A stretch of 64,000 nucleotides of DNA from Coleofasciculus sp. FACHB-1120 (GTDB lineage: Bacteria > Cyanobacteriota > Cyanobacteriia > Cyanobacteriales > FACHB-T130): positions 1 to 64,000 of the forward strand of contig NZ_JACJTV010000006.1 in assembly GCF_014698845.1 (NCBI RefSeq), written 5' to 3'. The notes under the pieces were generated by a model. It worked only from the letters and a program-made list of their open reading frames with translations, was not told the origin of the DNA and ran no database searches. A program made the position numbers and the translations under genes. This document shows, one piece after another, positions 1 to 9,427 of the stretch (positions within the stretch are counted from its first letter, which is position 1; each line of letters begins with the position of its first letter).

Positions 1-210
1 ATACTTTAAATAATCTTCGCTTAATTGTCCAACCTCTCTTGCTATTTTGGTTGATTCATCCCTGGCTAGATGTTTTTCCGAATTCTCATTTATTGTTGGG
101 ATTTAATTACCTAATTTCTACTATGAACCAATTTAAACCTTTTTTGGCTTCGGGATAATTTCAGTTATTTACTACTTGCTTATTCCGGAAAGTGACAGAA
201 GAGGGATAAA

Positions 211-697
211 GCGAAAACCGTTTGGGTGGCAACAGTTGAAGTTGAACTCTCACAGATGGAAGGAACGAGAACAATTGCTATCGTCATGAATGCCTCAACC
301 TTCGACTCTTCTAGTGAGATTGACTATTTTCTTACTAATGTTAACCCCTCTATTGCTACAGCCAACTGGATAGTGACTACCTAGGTCCAAAGGATAGTGG
401 TGGAAGTTTTCTATCGGGAAGCTCTCATGATGGTTAGGGCTATCTGAATATCAAGTCAGAGATTATAGAAGCCTGCTGAGACATTTCATTTTGGTATTTT
501 GCGCCTATACATTTATTTTATGGCACACTAAAACTGGAGGATTAAGAAGGCGTTGGGCATCGAAACCTTTAAACACCTTTACTGAAGCATTAGAGGCGTT
601 TCGGACAGCCATGTCTTTCCGTTTTGTGCAGTGGCTGAATCAAAATTGGGACGTATTCTCAGCTTATAAAGGTGCTTTGGGCTTTATTTTGGCTTGA
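211..697 (+). pseudogene. IS701-like (DDE) transposase, C-terminal remnant
   Basis: Three-frame reading gives the C-terminal half of an IS701-type DDE transposase. From 211 the frame reads AKTVWVATVEVELSQ, then a stretch ending SEIDYFLTNV and ATANWIVTT. An in-frame TAG near 382 and a frameshift near 425 follow. The remainder continues through WLGLSEYQVRDYRSLLRH and the tail ending GALGFILA at 697. The N-terminal half is missing: positions 1-210 contain short AT-rich open stretches I cannot assign. The combination of nonsense codon, frameshift and truncation means this copy is dead. It abuts a second truncated IS on the other strand. Family assignment rests on recognising the conserved C-terminal segment. 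Confidence 0.75.
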
Positions 698-699
698 AA

Positions 700-901
700 T
701 CTGTCTAAGTCCCGTTAACAAGATTTGGTCGGGAATTGGGATAGATGCATGGCTGCCACGGCTGCCCTCTTTCCCATCCCGTACTACTTTCACCATCATC
801 CAGAATGTTTCCGGTTTCACCCCGTACATTCTTTTAAAGTCAGATCCAGACAATGCAAGTGCTTTTTTGTAACGCATCAATTTAGGAACTATAACTATCA
901 A
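700..901 (-). pseudogene. IS5-like transposase, N-terminal fragment
   Basis: The minus strand encodes about 65 residues resembling the N-terminal helix-turn-helix region of IS5-family transposases (MRYKKALALSGSDFKRMYGV, then ETFWMMV, then PIPDQILLTGL). The fragment stops being transposase-like at about 700, exactly where the plus-strand IS701 remnant ends. One element probably truncated the other. No catalytic DDE part follows, so it is non-functional. A start at about 880-901 is plausible but unimportant in a fragment. Confidence 0.6.
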
Positions 902-1076
902 TTCATTAAACTTTGTTCAGCTGATTTTACTCAATTCCGCAAGAGGTCTAGTCTACCCTATGAATGCCTATGTTTTTCACTGGTCACTTATTTCTGCCAA
1001 TCTGGTCTAGTTGGAGCTTTTGTGTTTAGTGTTATGGAATGTTGTTTTGTTGGTGAGCTGTGCCGTTATGGGTTAT

Positions 1077-2472
1077 CTCATATCTTGCACCTACCGAATC
1101 AACCCGGAAACAATAAATAAAGAGTGCAAAAGGGCGACAGTAGATGAAGGGGAAGATTTAAGTACAGCATAGTTGCAAATGCAACTTTCTGTAACCGGAA
1201 TATCACACAAGCCGGGTTTGGGAAACATAACGGTGCGGCATGACGCTCTGACGGTGCGGCAGAGCGTTTTCGCTTCGGTTAAGCCAAAACAGTATTGATT
1301 TGCAATATCTACTCAAAATATGAGAAAAAGGGCGGGAAATGTATTTCGTCAATCAGCAAGAACAATGCTTGCCCACGCCCTTAAGCTAATCAACAGTTTA
1401 ACTGAATTGATGCCCACACAGTACCAAAAAGATAATCTAGAAACGATGCTGGGATTATTCTTACAGGCATAAGGGCATCCGTTACCTGAACACGCTCAAA
1501 CAAAATCTCCAAGCGCATTAAGTCGATTTTTCAATGTCAATCCTTGGTCAACCAGGGAAATGATTCGTATCGTTCGCCAGTCTCTACTCAAACAAATGTT
1601 ATCTGAGCGTCCCTTGGGACGCAGACCATTTCTTCAAGTAATCATTGACCTCACGACTCTGGAAAAATGCGGGAAGTTCAAAGAATTTGAGCATTTAATC
1701 TCAGTTTATAACGGGAAGCGGGGATTACACTTGGTCGTACTCTATTTAGTTGTCGGACGGTGGCGGATACCTTGGAGCTTCTGCATTTGGCGAGGTAAAG
1801 GCGCTCCCTCACCCGCACAGTTGGGTCTGAAACTGGTTCAACGCTTACCAAAATCCTTAACATCAAGTTTTCAGGTAATCATCTTAGCCGATACTGCCTT
1901 TAGCAGTGTGAACTTTCTCCACGGTATACGTCAGCTCAAATATCATGCAGTTACAGCTATACCTATTGACCGTAAATTAGCTGATGGCAGAGCTTTAAGG
2001 CATCTGTATAAGCAGGGGCAACAAGTACACTTGGTTGATTTAAAGTTTTCTGTTACTGTGTCTTGGTACTACCTCAAACGTGATAACGGCAAGCTAGAAA
2101 AACGATTTGTCCTATCCACTAAACCTCTTAAAGCTAGCACCATTAAATGGTGGGGAAAGCGGAGATGGCAGATTGAAGGCTGGTTTAAAACTGCCAAGCA
2201 TCGTTTTGGTTTGCATCGCTTCGGTCAAAGCACTTTGCTTGGGGTGTATCGTTGGCTCATACTTTCCCTGATTGCCTACTTAATAGCTCACTGGACTTAT
2301 TTATCTCCTCAGTTCCCCAATTTACCTGACTGGGGTGGCGCTGCACAAACTGCCCTCGAATCTCTCTTGCCTCAAATACTTGTGTCTCTTCTTTTACTTA
2401 ATATTGAACGTTTACTTCCTCTTGTACGTAGTCACGGTTTTGACATCTAGATTTCCAGGTGCAAGATATGAG
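1077..2472 (+). mobile_element. Insertion sequence with 16-bp inverted repeats and TTAT target duplication
   Basis: Perfect 16-bp terminal inverted repeats are visible: CTCATATCTTGCACCT at 1077-1092 and its reverse complement at 2457-2472. Immediately outside lie TTAT at 1073-1076 and TTAT at 2473-2476, as expected for a 4-bp target-site duplication. The 1396-bp element carries one transposase frame on the plus strand. This is a late insertion into older IS debris. Intact ends suggest it is young, but the reading frame carries a stop codon. Confidence 0.8.
1320..2450 (+). pseudogene. IS4-like transposase with one in-frame stop
   Basis: Reading from the ATG at 1320 gives a continuous transposase frame of about 376 codons broken only by TAA at 1470-1472 (codon 51). 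After the stop the frame resumes and an ATG at 1560 opens 296 intact residues. These include a DDE-type core (VIIDLTTLEKCGKF; VIILADTAFSSVNFL) and a C-terminal WWGKRRWQIEGWFKTAKHRF block like the YREK-type region of IS4 relatives. The element termini are intact. The 296-aa product from 1560 would lack the N-terminal DNA-binding part, so transposition is doubtful unless the stop is read through. A sequencing error or a recent CAA-to-TAA mutation would explain it. Confidence 0.75.
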
Positions 2473-2574
2473 TTATCAAATGGCCCAGTTTTTGAATAGT
2501 TGAGGGGAAGAAAGCGAACAGAGGAAGCGATCGCAACAAACTCGTCATCTAGAAGCAAGGACACCTTTATGACG

Positions 2575-2616
2575 ATAGCGATCGCACTCACCCAATACTA
2601 CAAGTGCGATCGCTAT
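2575..2616. terminator. HIP1-based hairpin downstream of the GGDEF/EAL gene
   Basis: A 14-bp perfect inverted repeat (ATAGCGATCGCACT at 2575-2588 with its complement at 2603-2616) encloses a 14-nt loop. Each arm contains a HIP1 octamer. It lies about 40 bp past the stop of the minus-strand GGDEF/EAL gene, a natural place for an end-of-transcript hairpin. There is no clear T-run, so the terminator role is inferred. Confidence 0.45.
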
Positions 2617-2655
2617 AGATTAAGAGAAGCAGTCTAATAGCTAGCTAGATTTTCT

Positions 2656-4362
2656 CTAGGCTGCGATCGTTTGCTGAGAAGTTTCTTGGAGCATTTGGGC
2701 GATCGCATCAGCAGGGACAGGACGGCTAAAGTAGAAGCCCTGACCTTCTTCACACCCCCGTCTTTGCAGGTAGTCCAGCTGTTCTTGGGTTTCTATGCCT
2801 TCTGCTGTAATATTCAACCGCAGGCTCTTGGCGAGGGCAATGATGGCATCGGTTACAGCGGCGCTATCAGGATTAGATGTCACATCCTGCACAAAGGACC
2901 GATCGATCTTGAGCATGGTAACGGGAAAGCGCTTCAAGTAGTTTAGAGAAGAATAGCCGGTGCCAAAATCATCCAAAGCCAGCAAGATACCTAGGTCTCG
3001 TAATTGCTCTAAAGTGTTAACAGATCGCTGAACATCTCCCATAAGCAAGCTTTCAGTCACTTCCAGTTCTAGATAGGATGCTTCTAGCCCGGTTTCCTGA
3101 AGGGTTTGGCTGACGACTTCAACTAGATTTGGTTGTTCAAACTGTCGAGCTGACAGATTCACCGATATCCGAATAGGAGGGAATCCGGCAAGCTGCCAAG
3201 CACGAGTTTGGGCGCAGGCAGTTTGCAAAACCCATTCCCCAATTTGCACGATCGAACCATTGGCTTCTGCAATGGGAATAAACTTAGCTGGAGAAACCAA
3301 CCCTAGCGTCGGATGCTGCCAGCGAACCAGGGCTTCCATTGCCGTGATTTGTCTGGTACGCAAATCAATCAAGGGTTGGTAATAAACCACCATTTCGTTG
3401 CGCTCAACCGCTCCATGTAATTCATTTTCTAACGCTAGTCGTTCCTGCAACTGAGCATTCACTTCTGGCGAATAGAACTGGTATTGGCTGCGTCCTTGTT
3501 GTTTTGCCTGATATAGCGCCAGACGAGCCTGTTGCAACAGTTTATCCCCGCCATTGCGATCTTTTAGGTCATTAATGGCGATACCAATACTGGCGGTAAT
3601 CCGAATCGAGCTTCCCTCTAAAAAGAAGGGTTTTGCCAGCGTACTTACTAGCAGCTGGGATAGCTTGATCGCGCTCTCAAAGCAGGGAAGTTCCGTCAGC
3701 GCGATCGCAAATTCATCTCCACTCACATGAGCCAGAATCTCTGTTTGACCCATACAAGTTGTCAAACGTTGAGCAACTGCTCTTAACAGCACATTTGAGG
3801 TTTCCCGCTCCAATGTATGACTCATGCCTGTGAAATCGTCGATACCCAGCAAAAGCACTGCTACCAGCCGCTGGTCGTTTTCAGATTGGGATACTATCTG
3901 ATGTAAGCGATCGCCGAATAAATCCCGATTGGGTAATCCAGTCAGTCCATCGTAGTGACTGATGTAGTGAATTAATTCATCTAACTTATGAAGAGTTTGT
4001 GAGGTATCTGCCATTAATGTGCCTGCTTCATCGGCAAATTCTGTAGGCAGTTCGGGTAATTTTTTGGTATTCAAATAGTCTTGCAATGCAGCAGATGTCA
4101 AAATGACTGGGGCAAGGAGGTGGCGTATTGCATACAGAGTAGCTGCTGTACCCGCCAAGGTAGCTAACAAAGCAATCACCAGCACTCGCACTGTCATTTC
4201 CCAGGAATAAGAGTTTGATATAACGAAAGTTATCAATAAGGTTAAAAGTGGTACGTGAGTGCCTAAAAATGCTACCAACATAATTTTGGCGGTATAGCTT
4301 TTCTTAAGCAATCCGAACCGAGCTAGGAAGGAGTATAGAGCAAGCTTGCGATTGAGTTTCAT
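2656..4362 (-). CDS. Membrane GGDEF-EAL protein (cyclic-di-GMP turnover)
   Basis: A 568-residue membrane-anchored signalling protein. Two hydrophobic segments (about residues 28-50 and 58-80) precede a HAMP-like linker, a GGDEF domain (about 137-300) and an EAL domain (about 310-560). The GGDEF signature reads SGDEF, so cyclase activity is uncertain. The EAL domain looks intact: EALVRW, the Asn of SVNLSARQF, the Glu of LEVTESLL, the DD of LALDDFGTGYSS, the Lys of KIDRSF and the Glu of AEGIET are all present. Best read as a phosphodiesterase whose GGDEF half may be regulatory. There is no long extracytoplasmic sensor domain, only a short loop between the membrane helices. It stands alone, with a hairpin after its stop. 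Confidence 0.93.
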   Translation of the reverse strand: MKLNRKLALYSFLARFGLLKKSYTAKIMLVAFLGTHVPLLTLLITFVISNSYSWEMTVRVLVIALLATLAGTAATLYAIRHLLAPVILTSAALQDYLNTKKLPELPTEFADEAGTLMADTSQTLHKLDELIHYISHYDGLTGLPNRDLFGDRLHQIVSQSENDQRLVAVLLLGIDDFTGMSHTLERETSNVLLRAVAQRLTTCMGQTEILAHVSGDEFAIALTELPCFESAIKLSQLLVSTLAKPFFLEGSSIRITASIGIAINDLKDRNGGDKLLQQARLALYQAKQQGRSQYQFYSPEVNAQLQERLALENELHGAVERNEMVVYYQPLIDLRTRQITAMEALVRWQHPTLGLVSPAKFIPIAEANGSIVQIGEWVLQTACAQTRAWQLAGFPPIRISVNLSARQFEQPNLVEVVSQTLQETGLEASYLELEVTESLLMGDVQRSVNTLEQLRDLGILLALDDFGTGYSSLNYLKRFPVTMLKIDRSFVQDVTSNPDSAAVTDAIIALAKSLRLNITAEGIETQEQLDYLQRRGCEEGQGFYFSRPVPADAIAQMLQETSQQTIAA

Positions 4363-5194
4363 GGATGCTGGACAAGGGTTGAAAGTTGGCTAAACACTTA
4401 AATTAAATTATGGCAAAATAATCTCTGAAATTTGGTATACAGAAGAATTTTTTCTTTCAATCAACCAAATACAGGTTTGATTTATAACCTTCAAAATAGC
4501 TAATTATGCAAACTAGATTTGAAGATGTTTACACATCTAACTCCACAGTACAATTTTGAGTTACAAGTGTTTACCGTAAAATCACTGAATTGTGAATACA
4601 TTAAGAATAAATAAAATTTACATATCCGAAAAATTGAGGAAAGTGAAAGCGATTGCGAGATTTAAAATCAGTTAGTATAATGTTTCGAGCGTGTGCTGAT
4701 TGGAAAGATTGCGATCGCATATACAGCGTTTTTCAGTTAGGTAGAATAGATAGCGGTTCTAACGTTCGATAGAGGCTTTTTGATTGCCATGCCACTACAG
4801 ATGTATAGCACCCAAACGAGAATTGCTATCGATTTCCGGTGACTTCGATGAGGTGCGTAGACGAGGGATGGCTGTGGATGGGTTTCTCCGCATCTTGCAA
4901 CCTGGTGGTTGAAACCGTACAGCGATCGCAAGCACACAAACAAAACCTGGCTACGCAGGTTATAAAATCCTTGATTTTTGGTTAGTCTGCGCTTTTAGGA
5001 CTGGGAATGCGATCACCCCAGAATTCTATTCTGACGGCTTACGGCTTGGTGCAAGATGCGATCGCGACTTGAGTGAGGCGTGAGGCGACTGTTATGCAAA
5101 GCGGCTTGCCCTTAAGGATTGTAGCTCTTTTCTATCAAATCTTCGTTAATCTTAGTCAGGAGAGACTTTTCTAAATACGGAAGGGTGAATTCTA
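4363..5194. other. Intergenic region with repeats, no gene seen
   Basis: About 830 bp between divergent genes. The first 300 bp are AT-rich, with a plausible home for promoters of the minus-strand GGDEF/EAL gene. The rest carries several HIP1 sites and a degenerate copy of a dispersed repeat at about 4936-5010. Short open stretches on either strand have no coding character. Confidence 0.5.
4936..5010. repeat. Dispersed cyanobacterial intergenic repeat, degenerate copy
   Basis: The stretch ACACAAACAAAACCTGGCTA, followed by CGCAGGTT and a later GGTTAGTCTGCGC, resembles the segment at 52858-52945 (ACACAAAACCTGCGGAGGCA, then GTCCGCGCAGGCGGAC). Both have the same order of half-palindromes. This type of repeat is common between cyanobacterial genes. 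The copy here has lost most of the GTCCGCGC palindrome. Confidence 0.5.
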
Positions 5195-6973
5195 TTGGTT
5201 CAGCAATCAGAACTCCAAAACAAGTCATCGATGCAGCCGCTTCAGCGCGTGCTGGGAAGTTTAAGCGCCTACCGTTGGATCTCGATAGGGGCGTTGCTTA
5301 GTTCTTTGCTCTTAACGGCGGCTTATGCCGTCACTCCCCAACTGTTTCGCTGGGGAATCGATGGAGGGATTGCCCAGCGAAACCTCCAAATTGTCTTCTA
5401 CAGCGCTGGATGGATGGTCGTTGCTGCGATCGCGCGTGGGTTATTTAACTTTGGACAAAGCTTTTGGGCAGAAACCGCATCTCAAGGGGTTGCCTACGAT
5501 CTGCGGAACAAGATTTTCAGCAAGATTCAAAACCTCAGTTTCAGCTACCACGACCAATCCCAGACTTCACAACTGCTAACTCGCGTCACGAGTGACATTG
5601 AGCAAATCCGCACGTTCCTGAGTACAAGTCTGATGCAGGTGATCAGTGCTGTTATCACACTTATCAGCATTGCCGCAATTTTGCTGTTAATGAACTGGCA
5701 ACTAGCACTGATTACCCTAACAGTCGTGCCCATCTCAGGATGGTTGTTGGCACAATTTCTCCGCAAAAATAGCCGGTTGTTCGGGCAGGTTCAGGAGCAA
5801 CTCGGCAATCTTAATACTGTATTGCAAGAGAACCTGCTGGGGGTGCGAGTGGTAAAAGCGTTTGTCCGAGAATCAGCAGAAGCAAAGCGTTACACGACGC
5901 TGAATGATGCGTTAATCGTGACCAACATGGAAACCATTCGCGCCATCCGCAACACTTTTCCATTCATCTTCTTGCTAAGTAACTTGGTGACAGTTGTTGT
6001 CATCGGATATGGGGGTGCAGAGGTTATTCAAAATCGGTTTTCAATTGGGGAATTGGTAGCGTTTAATTCTTACTTGCTGTTGATTCTTCAACCCGTTTTA
6101 TTAATAGGATTTGCGGCCCCCGCGATCGCGCAAGCGGCAGCATCTGCCGAACGAGTCTATGAAGTAGTGGATGCAGAGATTGAAATTCGCGATCGCCCTG
6201 GTGCTGTCCCCTTTGAAACTTGCGGCGGTCGAATTACATTTGAAAATGTCTCGTTCCGCTATCCAGGAGCCACCACAGAAGCCCTGAAAGGCGTTTCCTT
6301 TGAAACTAAACCGAAAGAACTCATCGCCATTCTGGGGATGACGGGTTCCGGGAAAAGCACCATTATCAACCTGATTCCGCGCTTCTATGATGTTACGGCG
6401 GGGTCAGTTCGCATTGATGGACGAGATGTGCGGGACTTCACCCTGACAAGTTTGCGATCGCATATTGGCATCGTATTTCAGGAAACCACACTGTTCTCTG
6501 GCACCATCCGCGAGAATATTGCTTATGCTAAACCTGGTGCAAGCTTAGAGCAAGTCATTGAAGTCGCAAAAGCCACGCAAATGCACGACTTTATTACCAG
6601 CTTGCCCGATGGTTATGAAACGATTGTCGGGGAAAGGGGTGTGGGTTTATCTGGCGGACAAAAGCAACGGATCGCGATCGCCCGCACATTACTGACCGAT
6701 TACAGCATTCTCATCCTAGATGACAGCACTTCTGCCGTAGATGCTAGAACCGCTGCCCAGATTCAGGAGGAACTCGATCGCCTGATGCGCCAAAAGGCTT
6801 GCACAACCTTTGCGATCGCTCAACGCATTAGTACCGTGCGGAATGCCGATCGGATTTTGTTGATGGATAAAGGACGATTGGTAGCACAAGGAACCCATGA
6901 AGAGTTGATGCAAAATAGTCCCCTTTATGGGGCAATTTTGGAGTCGCAGATGAAGCGAAAGATTGAAAGTTGA
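5195..6973 (+). CDS. ABC half-exporter with degenerate Walker B (BmrC/TM287-like)
   Basis: A 592-residue fusion of a six-helix exporter domain (about residues 20-320) and an ATPase domain (about 345-590). The ATPase has Walker A GMTGSGKST, signature LSGGQKQR and Walker B ILILDDSTSAVD. The catalytic Glu after Walker B is Asp, the hallmark of the degenerate subunit of heterodimeric exporters such as BmrCD or TM287/288. The likely partner, with a canonical Glu, lies at 9428-11212 in the same orientation, beyond a restriction-modification cassette. The start is TTG at 5195, preceded by GGAAGGG at a suitable distance. An ATG 12 codons later is the alternative. Substrate unknown; probably drugs or lipids. 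Confidence 0.92.
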   Translation: MVQQSELQNKSSMQPLQRVLGSLSAYRWISIGALLSSLLLTAAYAVTPQLFRWGIDGGIAQRNLQIVFYSAGWMVVAAIARGLFNFGQSFWAETASQGVAYDLRNKIFSKIQNLSFSYHDQSQTSQLLTRVTSDIEQIRTFLSTSLMQVISAVITLISIAAILLLMNWQLALITLTVVPISGWLLAQFLRKNSRLFGQVQEQLGNLNTVLQENLLGVRVVKAFVRESAEAKRYTTLNDALIVTNMETIRAIRNTFPFIFLLSNLVTVVVIGYGGAEVIQNRFSIGELVAFNSYLLLILQPVLLIGFAAPAIAQAAASAERVYEVVDAEIEIRDRPGAVPFETCGGRITFENVSFRYPGATTEALKGVSFETKPKELIAILGMTGSGKSTIINLIPRFYDVTAGSVRIDGRDVRDFTLTSLRSHIGIVFQETTLFSGTIRENIAYAKPGASLEQVIEVAKATQMHDFITSLPDGYETIVGERGVGLSGGQKQRIAIARTLLTDYSILILDDSTSAVDARTAAQIQEELDRLMRQKACTTFAIAQRISTVRNADRILLMDKGRLVAQGTHEELMQNSPLYGAILESQMKRKIES

Positions 6974-7111
6974 GCAATTTAGTCTCAAGATAATTTGAAT
7001 GTCACCTTGTTCGGGTTATCTGTGGGACAATGCAGGAACTCAGCTTAACTCTCCGACCAAATAGGCAGAACTGTACTACTCTTGCGTAACGAAGTTATAT
7101 GAGTAGTCAGG

Positions 7112-7705
7112 ATGAAGATTGTCCAAGAGGTTTCCTTAATCAGCGTTGGCAGTTTTGAAGAATCAAGCGATTGGTCTATCATTCGCGCTGAAATTCGTGA
7201 TGCTGTCTCTTTAATCGTTCATCCTGCTGGGACATCAAACTTTACAATCAATCCGACTAAGCACGGTAATGGCGTCAAGCCAATTAAAGAAGCTTGCACG
7301 ATCGCATTGAGGGACAGATACGGATGGAGGCTAGAAACTTCGATTAACTATGCAACCCGATCCCCAGGAAAGGTAGATGCCACAAAAGTCATTGACAACC
7401 ATCTTTTTGCTCTTGAGTGGGAAACGGGTAATATCTCCTCAAGCCATCGAGCAGTCAATAAAATGGTTCTTGGATTGCTACGCGGTGTTTTTCTAGGAAC
7501 TGTTTTGGTACTCCCAAGTAGAAAACTCTATCCTTACCTAACCGATCGGATTGGCAACTATGAAGAGTTGGAGCCATACTTTGATGTTTGGCGGGCAGTC
7601 CGGATAGAAGAGGGTTTTCTTGCAATCTTCGTAATTGAACACGATCAAGTAGATAATAACGTACCAACGATTACCAAAGGAACAGATGGTCGTGCATTAG
7701 TCTGA
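7112..7705 (+). CDS. BamHI-like type II restriction endonuclease
   Basis: This 197-residue protein aligns by eye with R.BamHI along most of its length. It shares FTIN near residue 44, then GVKPIKEAC, then the block EWETGNISSSHRAVNK (BamHI: EFETGNISSAHRSMNK), then YLTDRIGNYEELEPYF, and finally NNVPTITKGTDG near the end. The BamHI catalytic residues Asp94, Glu111 and Glu113 correspond to Asp89, Glu102 and Glu104 here. Cleavage at GGATCC is therefore likely. The convergent gene next to it is a DNA methyltransferase, completing an R-M pair. Length is close to that of BamHI (213 residues). The ATG at 7112 has GTCAGGATGA context with a weak ribosome site. Confidence 0.92.
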   Translation: MKIVQEVSLISVGSFEESSDWSIIRAEIRDAVSLIVHPAGTSNFTINPTKHGNGVKPIKEACTIALRDRYGWRLETSINYATRSPGKVDATKVIDNHLFALEWETGNISSSHRAVNKMVLGLLRGVFLGTVLVLPSRKLYPYLTDRIGNYEELEPYFDVWRAVRIEEGFLAIFVIEHDQVDNNVPTITKGTDGRALV

Positions 7706-7722
7706 ATCGTTCTACACGGAAG

Positions 7723-8709
7723 CTACGTAGAGTAAGGAATTGGCAGATGTGATGCAATGGTTTTGCGCTGCTTCAATTTCTTGCTTCCCCTTGCTGATTC
7801 CCATTCCTCTATGATTCCATTAACCAAATCAGTCAATCGTTCTACTGCTGGCTCTGTATCCCCAATTTCTGAACCAATCCAGTAACGGTGTAGTTTTTCT
7901 GCTGCGTAAAATGTAGTACCAGAACCTCCAAATGGATCAACCACAATCTCACCGGGATTAGATGCCATTGCAATAATCCGTTCTAACATAATGGGAGCCA
8001 GTTCGTTGGGGACTCGTTTTTTATGCCGACGATGCCGAACTGGTGGAATATCAGTCCACATTTCCTCGGTTAATGTCCATAAAACTTCACTAGAATCAGC
8101 TTCAGGGGCATCCTCCCAAACATCCTCTGGCATATCCCAGACATCCATTAAATTGATTCCTTTTTCATTGAGCTTTTTTCGATGTCCACCATAGTCACGA
8201 ATTTCTCCGCCACAATGGCGACAAAGTTGAATAGGTGTGTAGACTTTGTTGAAGACTGCTGGTTCTCCTTTAGTGTAATAGAGTAATCCGTAGTGAGCGG
8301 GAGACATCTTTTTACCACGAGGAAAAGCTTTCGGCATTCTGCAAGCAATCCAATGCCGAAACCACATTCCTTTCTGATTGAGGTATGCACCATACTCTAT
8401 GCACCATTTAGGCAGGTTGAATACAAATAAACTTCCACCGGGTTTAAGCACTCGAATGCTCTCACCCAGCCACTGTTGAGACCAGACTAGATATTTGTCT
8501 AGCTCCATCCGATCGCTTACTCCTTCACCGTATTTTTTGCCAAGATTAAAGGGTGGATCGGCAAATACAAGATTTACAGACTCATTAGGCAATGCTGACA
8601 GAAGTTTAAGGCAGTCTCCTTGATAGAGGATGCCATGCTCACTAATGTAAACCTGTTGTAATTCTTGTTGAGTTGCAACATCAGTTGCAATCAGTTGAAA
8701 AGGAAGCAT
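7723..8709 (-). CDS. Beta-class DNA methyltransferase partnering the BamHI-like enzyme
   Basis: A 328-residue amino-methyltransferase (N4-cytosine or N6-adenine). The catalytic motif IV, DPPFNLGKKY, sits at residues 51-60, and the AdoMet-binding motif DPFGGSGTT at 258-266. This order (IV before I) defines the beta class. A CRHCGG segment near residue 163 hints at an inserted loop. It converges with the BamHI-like endonuclease, the stops being 18 bp apart. M.BamHI makes N4-methylcytosine in GGATCC, so that specificity is inferred. It probably protects host DNA, and a small HTH gene lies just upstream on the same strand. Confidence 0.9.
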   Translation of the reverse strand: MLPFQLIATDVATQQELQQVYISEHGILYQGDCLKLLSALPNESVNLVFADPPFNLGKKYGEGVSDRMELDKYLVWSQQWLGESIRVLKPGGSLFVFNLPKWCIEYGAYLNQKGMWFRHWIACRMPKAFPRGKKMSPAHYGLLYYTKGEPAVFNKVYTPIQLCRHCGGEIRDYGGHRKKLNEKGINLMDVWDMPEDVWEDAPEADSSEVLWTLTEEMWTDIPPVRHRRHKKRVPNELAPIMLERIIAMASNPGEIVVDPFGGSGTTFYAAEKLHRYWIGSEIGDTEPAVERLTDLVNGIIEEWESARGSKKLKQRKTIASHLPIPYST

Positions 8710-8754
8710 TTATCTAAACCTTTAGTACATTAGTATAGCTTGAGCCTACAAACT

Positions 8755-9003
8755 CTATTGTCCTTTGTCAATAGAGTTTGGTTCGGAAGTTGTACTCCGT
8801 GGCTGATAGGGTTTCCCCATAGGTTGATTCTTATATCTCTCTACTTCAGCAGCTTCTATGTAGTAGTAACGCCCAAGTTTGCGAGCTACAATCTGACCCT
8901 TCTTAATTAGGTCGTGAACTCGCTGACGAGTTACGCATAGCAGCAATGCTGTTTGAGCTACAGAAAGTAAGTCAGGGCTATCCTTTGAAGCAAGGTCTGT
9001 CAT
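8755..9003 (-). CDS. Small excisionase-type HTH protein, possible R-M regulator
   Basis: An 82-residue protein made almost entirely of a MerR/excisionase-type helix-turn-helix (LLSVAQTALLLCVTRQRVHD, then GRYYYIEAAEVERYK). Such domains bind DNA as excisionases or as small regulators. It lies 45 bp upstream of the methyltransferase on the same strand. That position suggests it controls expression of the R-M genes, like the controller proteins of BamHI and related systems, though its fold class is different from the usual C proteins. It could instead be a remnant of the mobile element that brought the cassette. Confidence 0.75.
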   Translation of the reverse strand: MTDLASKDSPDLLSVAQTALLLCVTRQRVHDLIKKGQIVARKLGRYYYIEAAEVERYKNQPMGKPYQPRSTTSEPNSIDKGQ

Positions 9004-9082
9004 ACGATGAGCTAAAAGGGTGCTTTGATCTCACAAATCCTTCGTCAGTATTGCATTTGTGACTTCAACCATCTGTAAGCTC

Positions 9083-9285
9083 TTAATTTCGCTGAAAAAT
9101 GCGATCGCGTATTGCTTGACACACATTCTCCCAGTCTCGGTCTGCCATTGGTGTTGCTGGAGCGAATTCTAACCCTTCCAGTAGCAGTGATTCCAGCCGT
9201 TCCTTCGCTTTTCGTGCCCGATTCGACGGATTAATTTGCGAAAATACTCGCTGACTGTACTATAGCCACCGGGCCATAAGGATTT
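9083..9285 (-). pseudogene. Decayed ParD-type antitoxin, frameshifted
   Basis: Reading the minus strand ending at the TAA at 9083-9085 gives RKAKERLESLLLEGLEFA, then TPMADRDWENV and a tail ending RDRIFQRN. This is a typical C-terminus of the cyanobacterial ParD-family antitoxins. The preceding part, GYSTVSEYFRKLIRR, also ParD-like, is in a different frame, so a one-base shift separates the two halves near 9230. No start codon is evident and no ParE toxin gene is adjacent. It lies between the R-M cassette and the second ABC gene, consistent with repeated insertion into this gap. Confidence 0.6.
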
Positions 9286-9427
9286 CTCCAAGCCTCACAG
9301 CCTACATAATGTCAAATTATGCCATAACAAATGCCATAACAAACAGTGAGCTATGACTGATGTAGGTTTGAGAGAGTCCTTCCAAACGATACGATAGCGA
9401 AGTGAAAAAATAAGTCGGGAAAAAAGC

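Noticed and set aside
725..1120. 131-codon plus-strand open frame
   Set aside because: It overlaps the IS5-like fragment on the other strand and the left end of the complete IS, and has no recognisable motif or ribosome site.
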